Origin: Glandiceps talaboti
Lineage: Eukaryota > Hemichordata > Enteropneusta > Spengelidae
Reading direction: 5' to 3'
DNA length: 62,000 bases
Assembly: GCF_964340395.1 (NCBI RefSeq)
Contig: NC_135553.1
Span: forward strand, 13,592,501-13,654,500
Shown here in pieces: positions 35,425 through 45,643 of the stretch; position 1 is the first letter of the stretch, and each line of letters starts with the position of its first letter. The position numbers were made by a program, and so were the translations under genes. Under the pieces are notes generated by a model that was not told the origin of the DNA, ran no database searches, and saw nothing but the letters and a program-made list of their open reading frames with translations.

Positions 35425-36321
35425 GCTAGATTGCATTGTCTGGCTGGACAGAAATCCAACATTGCTTCATTTCATCACGATCATCTGAATGGACACAAAT
35501 CATACTAATTATCATAATTTTTCTACATTTTATATTTTCTGGCTAGATAAAGAATATTACTGACACCGTTACAAATTACTATCCGACTCAAAATAATCTT
35601 ACCAATATTAGGCCTAATAAAAAAATGTGTGGTTCCGGTTACGCTCAATTTTAGAATAAGTGGAGTAGGTAGATGTTTTTTATTATATATTTTTTCTGTG
35701 CGAGTGTCTAGGTCAGGTTTCCATTGTTTTCAAAATGGTCTCTGTGTTGTTCATTTCATCCTATCAGATGTACAGCCATTACAGATTGGAAGAACAGTTT
35801 TAGTGTGTCTTTTTAAGTTGAAGGCAGTGTCCGTATCCACTATTTCTCGTGAGACTTCACAATGTTTATCGATTTTATTATTTTTCTCTCGAATAATTAA
35901 AAAAGGTCGGTAGTGAAAAGCTAGGTTTGGTCGGGTAACCGGAACCAAACTATTATTTTTTGAAGCCTTACTGCAATCATAGACTGGTTCAACAATTTAA
36001 AAAAACAAAAACAATATTGCTTTATTTCATTATCTGGTTCAACTCAAATCTTATCAGCACATTGTGGTTGAACTATTTACAGTGTAACAAAGTATGTTTC
36101 CGACATCACAAACAACAGTCACACCCTAATCAGAACAAATCATTTACAATGTAACGATATGTCAAGATAGCGGTAGCAAGTGCAAAGAAATTGTAGCACT
36201 GTTAAGATTATAAGAGGAGTCAGACAATAAAAAATGTTGCAATTTTGTCGAGTCAGAGATGAAATGTAGCGATAGTATACTAGTAGTTGAGTTTGAGTCT
36301 GGCCAGACAATGAAATGTAGC
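35425..36321. mobile_element. inverted-repeat element of about 0.9 kb with a second element nested inside
   Basis: The left end, GCTAGATTGCATTGTCTGGC, matches the reverse complement of the right end (GCCAGACAATGAAATGTAGC at 36,302-36,321) at most positions. The inside repeats GTCTGG/ATGTAGC words of the 12.2-kb family. No coding capacity is recognised; the 94-codon ORF inside spans the nested element. Confidence 0.55.
35609..35969. mobile_element. nested inverted-repeat element
   Basis: TTAGGCCTAATAAAAAAATG and GTGTGGTTCCGGTTACG at the left face AACCGGAACCAAAC and TGAAGCCTTA at the right. The arms of about 35 bp are similar, not identical. It lies wholly inside the larger element, implying a later insertion. 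Confidence 0.6.
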
Positions 36322-37197
36322 AAAATTTTGTAGCAAAATGCAAAATATTTGTCAAGCAAGATGACGTTCTGTTAAGGGTTTTGTTACAGGTCTACTGGCT
36401 TTTTTTGTAACGTTAACGAAAACAGCGGGTGCAACTTCCACCGAGCTCACGGTTACAAAAATAACTTCAATTACCTCCAAATGTTTTGGTACCCGAAGAT
36501 GTGAAAAATAGATAACACGGTGAGTGTTGACTTTAGTTTAAATCCAAACTTGGCAACAGACAGAAGTCGAAAAACCATGTTTTTAGTCAAACTACACATA
36601 GTGGGGATCATATGTGAATCGCACAGCTGGTGGATAGAAGCAGGATATCTAAAAGTGACTAAAATGTACCTGAATCATAGTATTTGGTAAATAGAAATTT
36701 CCTAGCGATTTTTTCCTCGTACCGAGTACTACTTCGTAATGTGGCAGCTTTGAGAAAGGAACAGATAAATACCATCTCCATGGAAATAAAGGCACGTGTA
36801 CATCATCAGTCAATGCGCCCTTTCTTGGAGTTTTTTTTTTTTCGAACGGTGCGAGACATGCCAGAATTGACATTTTGGCAAATACACACAATATATACTG
36901 TAACATACGACAACATTTCACCAATAGCAAGCTACAACCTTTTTACTGCCACTGTTTATAGAAGCTTAATGTACAGTGCAACTCTGTAGCTGTACTTCGT
37001 AGCGGTTTTTACCATACTTTCTTGTATATATTTTCCAGTATTCATCGTAAGTGCAGCAAGTGCAACTACATGTTTGAAAACAAGCACTATCTGTATTACA
37101 ATAACCACTTGCTGATGCCAATACACTGTTCTTGCTGTTTCTACCACCACCGCCGCCGCCGCCACCACCATCACCACCATGGATTGACAAAAATGTT
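36322..37197. other. no gene recognised
   Basis: Anonymous sequence with a CCG/CCA trinucleotide cluster at about 37,144-37,180 which gives Gly- and His-rich ORFs by chance. Confidence 0.5.
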
Positions 37198-37296
37198 ACT
37201 AACAGTGCTACATTTTATATCGTCTGACTGACTCGACAAAATATTGCTAACCAAAAGGTCTTTGCCGAGCCTGACGATAAAATGTAACAGTGTTAG
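37198..37296. mobile_element. 99-bp inverted-repeat element, relative of the 12.2-kb array
   Basis: Left ACTAACAGTGCTACATTTTA and right CGATAAAATGTAACAGTGTT are reverse complements with few changes. The TACATTTTAT..CGTC core is the same as the unit core of the 43-bp tandem array. Confidence 0.65.
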
Positions 37297-39900
37297 TTTC
37301 GGATCCCGTGATTTCATTGTTACAGTACTACTTCTGTTCGACATCTTGAATTCGAAAAGCCCAACTTTCCAGAACGAATATAGTCTCATTTAATGTGAAT
37401 ACTTCATCAAACGTAACCAGTATTTTTTAAACAAAGCGACATCATTCTATATATTCACGAGTTATCATATTTTTGTTTATTGTAATTTTAATCTTTTCTC
37501 ATTTTGTACTCAAAGTTCAACAAAACAACTTTTTGTCCATCGCCATTTTGAATTCCACCCTGAAGATCACAATGGGAACGTTTTTAATTGTTTTCTTGGG
37601 TTACCCTCGGCAGTACGTTTTTGTATATTTTTACAATATTCTGTTGATAATTTTTGTTATTCTTCCTGTTTCTGTTACATGCGTTTTTGGTTTATTTGTA
37701 TACAATTTAGTCTTAGTGGTATGTAACAGTTGACGTCCGGGATCAGTCGAGCACTGGTAGCAGTTGATTTGGTCCCTACCTACTAAAAAAAATATTGATT
37801 TGTTTTTATATTTACTTGTTTTGTGACGTGTGCATTACGCTTTTATTTATGACATCAACGTGTTGTTTCTGAAAATGTAACATTTATGATGGCAAAAAGT
37901 CGAGCGGTTGTTGATGAGATCACCTGTACTCTGTTCTGTGCTGGTTAAAAATAGTCGGTGGATCTTCACAAAAATATATCAGATTCTTGGCAGGTGCCAC
38001 GTACTGTGAACTTTTAGACCCAGTTTACGTTTCATATATACTACGTACCCCATGGTACGATTCAAGAAAATAGATAAAACAGCAATAAAGGGATTATACC
38101 TTTACCAATATGGTTTTCATAATGAATAATGTGGGACTTAAAGATAAACCCCCACCGCTCCACGTTGTTTACACGACATGTATACAATTCACAGGCCAAA
38201 TTATTGTCTTTGAATAGAGACTCAAAGGCCATAAAGCTGAGTTCATAAGTAATATGGTGGTGATGGTGGGTTTATAATATTTGCTGCATATTACCCACGG
38301 TAAAGAGTAGCTGTAGTACTTCAACAGCAGTAAACTATTTCTAATGCCTGCATCAACTTTCAACTTTTCACCCGAATATCTTAATCAAAGATTTATACAA
38401 CTGTATTTACCCAGGTGAAAAATATCATAAACTCACTTTGTGCCACTTTAAAATCAATTTGCTATGTTTGCTGAAATGACAACTACACAGACGGTATCTT
38501 TTTAATCAATATATTCTTTAAATAGAACTCCTCTCTGCACAAAAAAGATTACAAATATGAAAACTATACAGAAATTAGTACAATCATACATACACAGTGT
38601 GCAATAAAGGTCTACAACTTTGCAATCAGAGAAGCAGTATTTACAATTTCAAGTCAAAGTATGCATGGCAAGAAAAAATATATATGTATCGTATATATTT
38701 ACACAAGTTAAGATCAAAAGAATGGATGTTTAAAGTAGTATACACAGCAATAGTATGTGACTAATAGTTATCAAAACTCTCTCAACATTCATGGTGGGTG
38801 TTAAAACTGAAACTACAGCAGAAGTGTGTATGTAATATATAGTTTTCTAATTCCAATATTGCCAGTTTTGTTCATGTTGGTGATACCGCATAGACTTTAG
38901 GCTAAACTTTTGTGAGAAAAAGAAACTTTTGATACGATGAAATCTGTTTTTTTTTGTATGTACCTCAAGTGTTAGTTTCAACGTATTTACATCATGTTGC
39001 ACTTGATTATCACCGAAGAACAGGTGTTGTTTCTTTAAAGTGGCCATATGGATGACTAATAGGTATTTTGGAACATATACTAAATCCAAGTTCAATTGCA
39101 AAATGCTAGTGTCTGAAAAAATTGTTTTTGTACATTAACAGAGAATGTGAAATAACATATACACAGCCTGTGTTTGTAACTCAATAAATTGCAAAATGCT
39201 ACAAAGTGTATGAAAAATTTGTTGTACACATAACAAATATTTTGCACATTTTTCTTTTTAATATTTGGCAATTTATATTGGTATAAGTTGTTTCACATTC
39301 CTTTTTTCAAGGAGGAAAACATAGTAAAATTGTTTTATGAATAAAAACCTAATACACACTTGTCATCCATACAACCCCTTTAAGAACTAGTAGCTGTATA
39401 GTAACATCATTTTTTGTTAGTTTTTACTCATCCAAAAATAAACCATACTTTTTCCTGGAAACAGTTCAATCATTTAAATTCACTGATGTACTTTTTTGCG
39501 AATCAATAATGGTATTGTGTACACTGGCTAGATGTCCGTGTGTGAACATTCATGAATCAGACGCATACCTGATTATATAGTTTATCGACAAATTGTAAAA
39601 ACTGTGGGTGTTAGGGGTTGATCATCAATCAATGATACAAACTGAGTAAATTGAAAGCATAAACCAAAATAAAAGAAAATAGTGATCCAGTTACAGTTCC
39701 TGGTCCTATATATTTGATACTTTGATATAAAAAGATTCATCATAGACATTTTAGTTTAGTGTTGGAAAGTATAAATATAGACACGAATAAAATTCCAATG
39801 TTAGTATCTTTAACTAAATAATCTGCAACTGAAGTTGGCACAATATAAATCTTGAATGGATTATAATTTTACTAAAAGCATACTTAACTTTGACACTTCC
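37297..39900. other. no gene recognised; presumed distal flank of the CCDC154-like gene
   Basis: AT-rich sequence with short ORFs. The right part (from about 39.9 kb) probably belongs to the 3'UTR or immediate flank of the minus-strand gene. Confidence 0.45.
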
Positions 39901-40002
39901 ATGATACCTTTATTTTTGTGTATGTACTGTTTTGAGACTTTATTTACTTGTATGTGAAATAATCATACATCAATTTCAGATAGTACAAGATGAAGAATCA
40001 AG

Positions 40003-40008
40003 TTTATT
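40003..40008 (-). terminator. candidate polyadenylation signal (AATAAA) for terminal exon 3
   Basis: AATAAA on the minus strand lies about 320 bp past the stop of the most distal terminal exon. Further copies occur at 39,939-39,944 and 39,909-39,914. In AT-rich DNA this hexamer is common, so the assignment rests on position. Confidence 0.4.
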
Positions 40009-40325
40009 AATTGTGTACCTTAGGATGAAATTTGCTAGCAGTACAACATTCTGGAACTTTTTTCTGTTGAAATATTTTGTATCGGCACATAAAGTCATAT
40101 TTCCCTGATTTCTAATATTGTGCTTGATCAATACAAATAAATTAGTTTGAACTGTCATTTTTTAATTTAAGACAAGTCACAGTACATGGTTTATCCATAG
40201 TTCTTCTCTTGTCATAAAGTTAAAAATAACTGAAATGCACCAAAATCCTCAATATATAAATAGTTTTGAGGTGAATCCACACGCATGCACCACACTCATA
40301 GAGTTATACAGACAGTGTTATTTTA

Positions 40326-40853
40326 TCAATTCTCCCCACTTCCTCCCTCACCCGGATTGTCAGGAGCCTCATCAGGCTGTGCAGTGTCCTCAGGTTGTGC
40401 TGCCCCTTCTTCAGGTTTATCCCCCTCGCCCTCAGGTTTATCACCGTTCTCTTCAGGTTTAGCTGCACTTTCCTCCTCAGATTTTGCTGCATCTTCATCT
40501 GCAGGCTTTTCACCTGTTGCAGCCTCATCTGGTTTTGGTGCTGCATCATCGTTGTCAGGTGGTTTCTCATCATCTGTTGCTGCTGCTGCTGCTGGGGGTG
40601 TCCTTGCTTTTGATCTCGGAGTGGTTCGTTTTGATGCTGGCGTCTCTCTATCTCGTTTAGATGCAACACTTGGTTTCCTGGATCTGCCAGGCGTTTCTCG
40701 TTTGGCACGGGATGCAGTCTTTGAATCTGGTGTCGGTTCTACAGGTGGTGGGGTGGCTGCTTTAGGGGGTGGCGATTTGCCTTGTTCTACATGGTCCACT
40801 CTCTTCTTAAGATGTTCATGTTGTGCTCTTAGGTCAGCCATGTTCTTGCGTGA
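40326..40853 (-). CDS. CCDC154-like: CCDC154-like gene, alternative terminal exon 3 (basic S/T-P region then acidic Pro/Ala/Glu tail)
   Basis: The acceptor is TTTGTTTGCAG before TCACGCAAG, phase 0; the stop is TAA at 40,326-40,328, giving 175 residues. Three parts are visible: a coiled-coil lead-in (SRKNMADLRAQHEHLKKRVD, HVEQGKS); a basic Pro/Ser/Thr region with repeated ETP, TTP and RTPP motifs and RSRK/SKR clusters; then an acidic Ala/Pro/Glu/Asp tail with repeats such as GDKPEGEGDKPEE. Base composition is much more GC-rich than the surroundings. Other-frame ORFs here are shadows. An internal ATG (MADLRAQ) exists, but the splice border and coiled-coil continuity favour a 3' exon over a separate gene. 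The stretch 40,854-42,005 shows no other exon. Confidence 0.8.
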   Translation of the reverse strand, partial: SRKNMADLRAQHEHLKKRVDHVEQGKSPPPKAATPPPVEPTPDSKTASRAKRETPGRSRKPSVASKRDRETPASKRTTPRSKARTPPAAAAATDDEKPPDNDDAAPKPDEAATGEKPADEDAAKSEEESAAKPEENGDKPEGEGDKPEEGAAQPEDTAQPDEAPDNPGEGGSGEN

Positions 40854-43800
40854 CTGCAAACAAACATTACACATACATTAGTATTTGAATTTATGGAACA
40901 CCATCTATAAGGTGCTAAATATGAAGTACTCCAGAAATTCACGAGAGATGATAGATTTAACTTTACCATGCACCACAGTTTACAACATAACACAACACAT
41001 GCATTTAGTACTTTGACATAACACCACCGGTAAGTACACAAACACAAAAAACACGACAAAAAACAGTCAACAATTATTATATAAAACCCAAGTTATATAA
41101 CAACCTTGACAGTGCCCTGTATTCTAAAGAGGGAGAAATGTAAATGGATAAAAAACACTCATCATGCAAAATAAAAAAAATTAAGAAACATGGTCATCAT
41201 GCAAGGAAATTGATTAAGAAATATACACTATATTATCAACCAATTAATTCCAGTGAAATATACGCATGCAGGATGAAGAAAAATTAACAATGATATACGA
41301 TTATTATGAGGTAAAATTACTGAATGTTACACTCTGAGGTATATATTGCACTTGCAGTGGTTACACAGAGGTGGTATATATTCTTACTGTTTCCATGGTA
41401 ACAGCATCCATCTCCATAGCAACTAGTCTTCATTCTGAGATGTGATCAAGTCTACTAGTTGAAGAGAGTGTGCAAGATGGACTTGATAGGTGTGTTAGTA
41501 GCGAAGGCAAATTAGTCATTGTGGAGTGTATCTTTGTTGGTGTCTTTTACCGAGTTCTGTGGTATGTTATTGTAAGTGATGCAATTGTTGTTTTTCCTCT
41601 TAGTGCAGTAGCTACTTCAACTTGTGTGTTTAGTCTCTAGTTATTTAGTCTGCTTGATGATTTCCCAGGAGTACTGATTGATTGAAAACCATTACTAGGT
41701 CTGAACTATATGCTGTGAGTTTGAACATCTGTTAGCTTTGATTTTACAGCAAAGTTTACAGAATGAAATTCTGTTGATCGATAAAAAACTACTATTTGGC
41801 AAGGTACCTGATAATGTATTGATTTTTGTATTGCTAAATCAAAGTTCATAATACCCTATTTCAAACGAGTTGTGAAGTTATTTGGTGATTTTGTTACTAT
41901 TAGAAGTAGGAAACTCATAAAAATGTGAGTTGTGATTATTGAATTCCATAAATGTGCATCTTTTTTTTTTCATTTTTAAGTTGTTGTTCAATCATCATCA
42001 TCATCTTAAGATTTCCCCTTGTCATCTTTATCTCCTTTGTCGCTCTTTTTATCTTCATCTCCTCCATCACTTTTCTCATCCTTGTCTCCTGCATCACTTT
42101 TCTTATCATCATTTTCTCCATCTTTATCCTCAGCATCACTTTTCTTATCATTATCATCATCATTTTCTCCATCCTTATCATCTTTATCCTCGGCATCACT
42201 CTTCTTATCTTCATCGTCATTTTTATCATCTTCATCCTCAGCATCACTTTTGTCATCTTTATCTTCAGTATCATCTTTCTCATCACCGCTCTCTCCATCC
42301 TCGTCATCTTCATCTTCATTTTCCGCCTCAGCAAAGATGTCCTCCATCTCTTTTATCTTCTCTTGCAGTTGTTCAATATCCTTCTGGAGATCTGCTCGGA
42401 GCTGGATTTTGAACAAAATTGGTTTCTCAAATTTTGATCTACAGCATTACAATCATAATATGCATGGCAACAAGTCTTTACACTGATAAAAACTGGACAA
42501 GCAAAAATTCATCATTCCATCACTGAATAAGAAAAGTTTGAGTTACCCACTGTTCTCCAAAACTTTGTTGAAATGAAAATGGATTTCTTGCCAATGTGTC
42601 TTCTGAGCAATGGAATACCATGAGTAGAATGTAACTTGCAGCTAGCTCTTGAAAATGATGCAGTCAATGCAATTGTGTTGCAGCACTCGGTATCTGTTCA
42701 TGATTGTGATGCAGTCAGCATTCCAATGTGATGATCATTTCAGAGAAGGTAAGTGGACATGTTGCAATCTGTAAAACTGTGGTCATAGTGGTAATGTTGC
42801 AATAGAACTGGTGACAATGAAAATGTTGCAGTTTGTGTTGCAGTCTCCGATGTAGTATTCATGCGAATTCAAGTTCATATTCGTGCCAGCTGAGTTTGTG
42901 ATGATAGTTCCCAAACAAGCATGCAGAGGGTGAGATGAGTACCTCTATTCAAGTAGATGTCACATATGTGTATAGAGACTCTGGTGAAATGTTCCAAACT
43001 TTTCAAGATTTAGGGCATTTACGTGAAGAGTAGATGTGCATGCTTATGTGTTTTAAGTGATACAGAGTGAAGTACAGGCTCTGATATGCACAAAAACACA
43101 TGATCAGAAAGATCCATGAAACATCAGTGGTCTGTACATAGTTCCAGAATTCCTTAATATGCAAATCATGCCAATTTATTTCACAAATCACTGTCTAGTC
43201 AACTGCAAACAGTGAGCAAACATAGGATCAAGGAGTATAAACTGCAAAGTTATGAAAGTTTGGAATGCAGTGTGAGAGGTGAAAGTTCAAAGACCAAAGG
43301 TCACAGCATAGGTAACTATAATCATAATCATTCTTATAGACAAATTCATTTCATTCTCAATTATGAATACACAATGTACAAGTTTTTATATACATATTTG
43401 TTTTTTAAAAGTTTTAAAAATATTTCAGAATGTTTAGAAAGTGTAATGTTTTAATTTCCATTATTGTTGTCTGATTGTTGCTTGTCCTTGTCATCACTAT
43501 TATCTTTATCTTTATCTTTATCATCTTTTTTATTATCATCATCATCTTTTTTGTTTCCCGACTTGCCCCCTGTAATGGAATCAACTTTCTCTTGAAGCTC
43601 CTCAAACAGGGTCTGCAGGTCTTCAATCTCTTCCTTGCGCTACAGTAATTGGAGGAGAGAAATAACATACAGAAATGGTGACATACATCAGCAATAGTGA
43701 CACAGTAATCAAGCAGATACTGAAATACAAATGAACGAGAGAGAAAACAGAAAACAGAAAACAAAGAATGTGGCAAGACAATTATAGATGATGATACACA

Positions 43801-45592
43801 CGACAAGATTTCAAAACATAACAGGTTTAAGCTGCAATAGCTGTACACTGGACAATATTTTGTAGTACTTGTATGCTCCAAGGGAGTTGAAGTATAGATA
43901 TAGCTGCTGTGCCCCTGTATGTATGCTAGGGGTAATAATCCTAACTACAGTGTCACAAAGTTCTATATAACAAGTAACGTTATTATATTTATCATTACTC
44001 CAAAGACATCGCACCTTGCTCTTTTTGATGTACATTCTGATGTATTTCTCTGGTAATTGAGCCTTCAGTTTACTAAGATAGACACAAACTAAAACTATTG
44101 TTACAACATATTGATGCAACAGAGAGGCACTATTGAATGCATGTTGCTCTCAGTATAGTCTCAGTAAGGAGGTGTTGCAGGGTTTTATTGACAGAGTTCC
44201 ATGAGATTGCAGTGTACTGTTTTGGGACTTCCAATGTTTACACTATCTTTATCACAGGGTGATTAGATATCGCACACCAGAGGAACTGCTATCACCCACT
44301 TGTGTAATCTACCTTATTGAAGAACAATAGCTTTAGTTTGCACCTATCTTAGTACACAGAAGGATGGATTACCACAGTTGTATGTTACAATGTACATAGG
44401 CAAATATAATTCATATACACACCCAATTATACTTTCTATCACATTTAGGCTCACCATAATGTGTTCAGTAACACAAATAAGTGTACCTGAAGACAATTCA
44501 ATAAACTTCAAGACGTATAACGTCAAGACTATGTAGTAAAATTGTCCTCAAAAACTTCCCAGTTACAGTTATTGCAGCTTTTATATACAATGTAGACATA
44601 ACACAATTGTACATGCACACACTGCTGATTAACAAGAGTTTCACACATTTTAAAGTATAAAGTCAGACAAATTTTGAAATCTGGAAGTCTTACATCTTCC
44701 AGTTGCTGGAATTAGAATGATGAATCAATTGTTATATTATCATTAACGATGAAACTTAAATGAAACAAAAAAGACATACTAGATCACTGCTATTTAATAT
44801 TACTAACAATAACAATGATAGAAAAGAAGGAAAAAACTTTCAAAGTAACAATTGCTTGTCTGCATGTTCTAACTTTCTTTCCTGTTGAAAAACTCTATGC
44901 ATAAAATGGAGTGTTTGTTTACCTCGTCTCACAAAAACTCAATTTGATAAATACTACCAAACTGGAGAGAGTATACAGTTTCAACTAGGACCTCATGATA
45001 TTTTTATATCTCACACAATGTTTTCCTTGTTACAATTACAAAAACAAAATACAAACACTGATAGCGCACAAGCATGTAAAATGTTACATTTTATCTCACT
45101 TTGAACAAAAATAAATAGTTTTGTGTTTGAATCTTCCTTGTCTCTCAATTGACAATATTGATTTTTGTTCATAATGACATATAATGTATCATTTAGTATG
45201 CTTGCCCACTATCAGTGTCTGTATTTTGTTTATGTCATGTCTCACAAAAAACCTTGTGTGAGACATGAAAAATATCATGCTGTGTAACTGAAACTCTATA
45301 GTCACTCTACTTTGGTAGTACATGTGTACTCATTTTGTACCACACACATCGGTATTGAAATGTGCAAACATTAGAAATATGTATGAGAAACATAATGACG
45401 TAATTCTCTTGTACATCAACTCAAGGAATTTTTGGTAGCCCATTTATTTCACATATCTATTTTTGGATCAGAAAAGAATTTTCTTGAAATTAAAAAGAAT
45501 ATTTATAAGCAAATGAATTATGAAATGACAATGAATTAAATGACTGTACATATTTGGTGAATGGCTTTCATATGATTGTATGGCTATATCAC

Positions 45593-45643
<51 letters not shown>

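Noticed and set aside
40326-40853. Interpretation of terminal exon 3 as a separate single-exon gene starting at its internal ATG
   Set aside because: The ORF is open upstream of the ATG back to a strong acceptor in the phase required by the upstream exons, and the first 27 residues parallel those of terminal exon 1.
41936-42486. Plus-strand and second-frame minus ORFs over terminal exon 2 (Ser/Leu/Phe/His-rich, Met/Lys-rich)
   Set aside because: Shadows of the GAT/GAA/AAA codon repeats; only the frame with a clean acceptor and coiled-coil lead-in is retained.
43990-44100. Possible exon reading KLKAQLPEKYIRMYIKKSK on the minus strand
   Set aside because: It looks protein-like and follows an AG, but the phase after that acceptor puts a TAA first if joined to the phase-0 exons of the host gene, and the donor is poor (GTGCGA).
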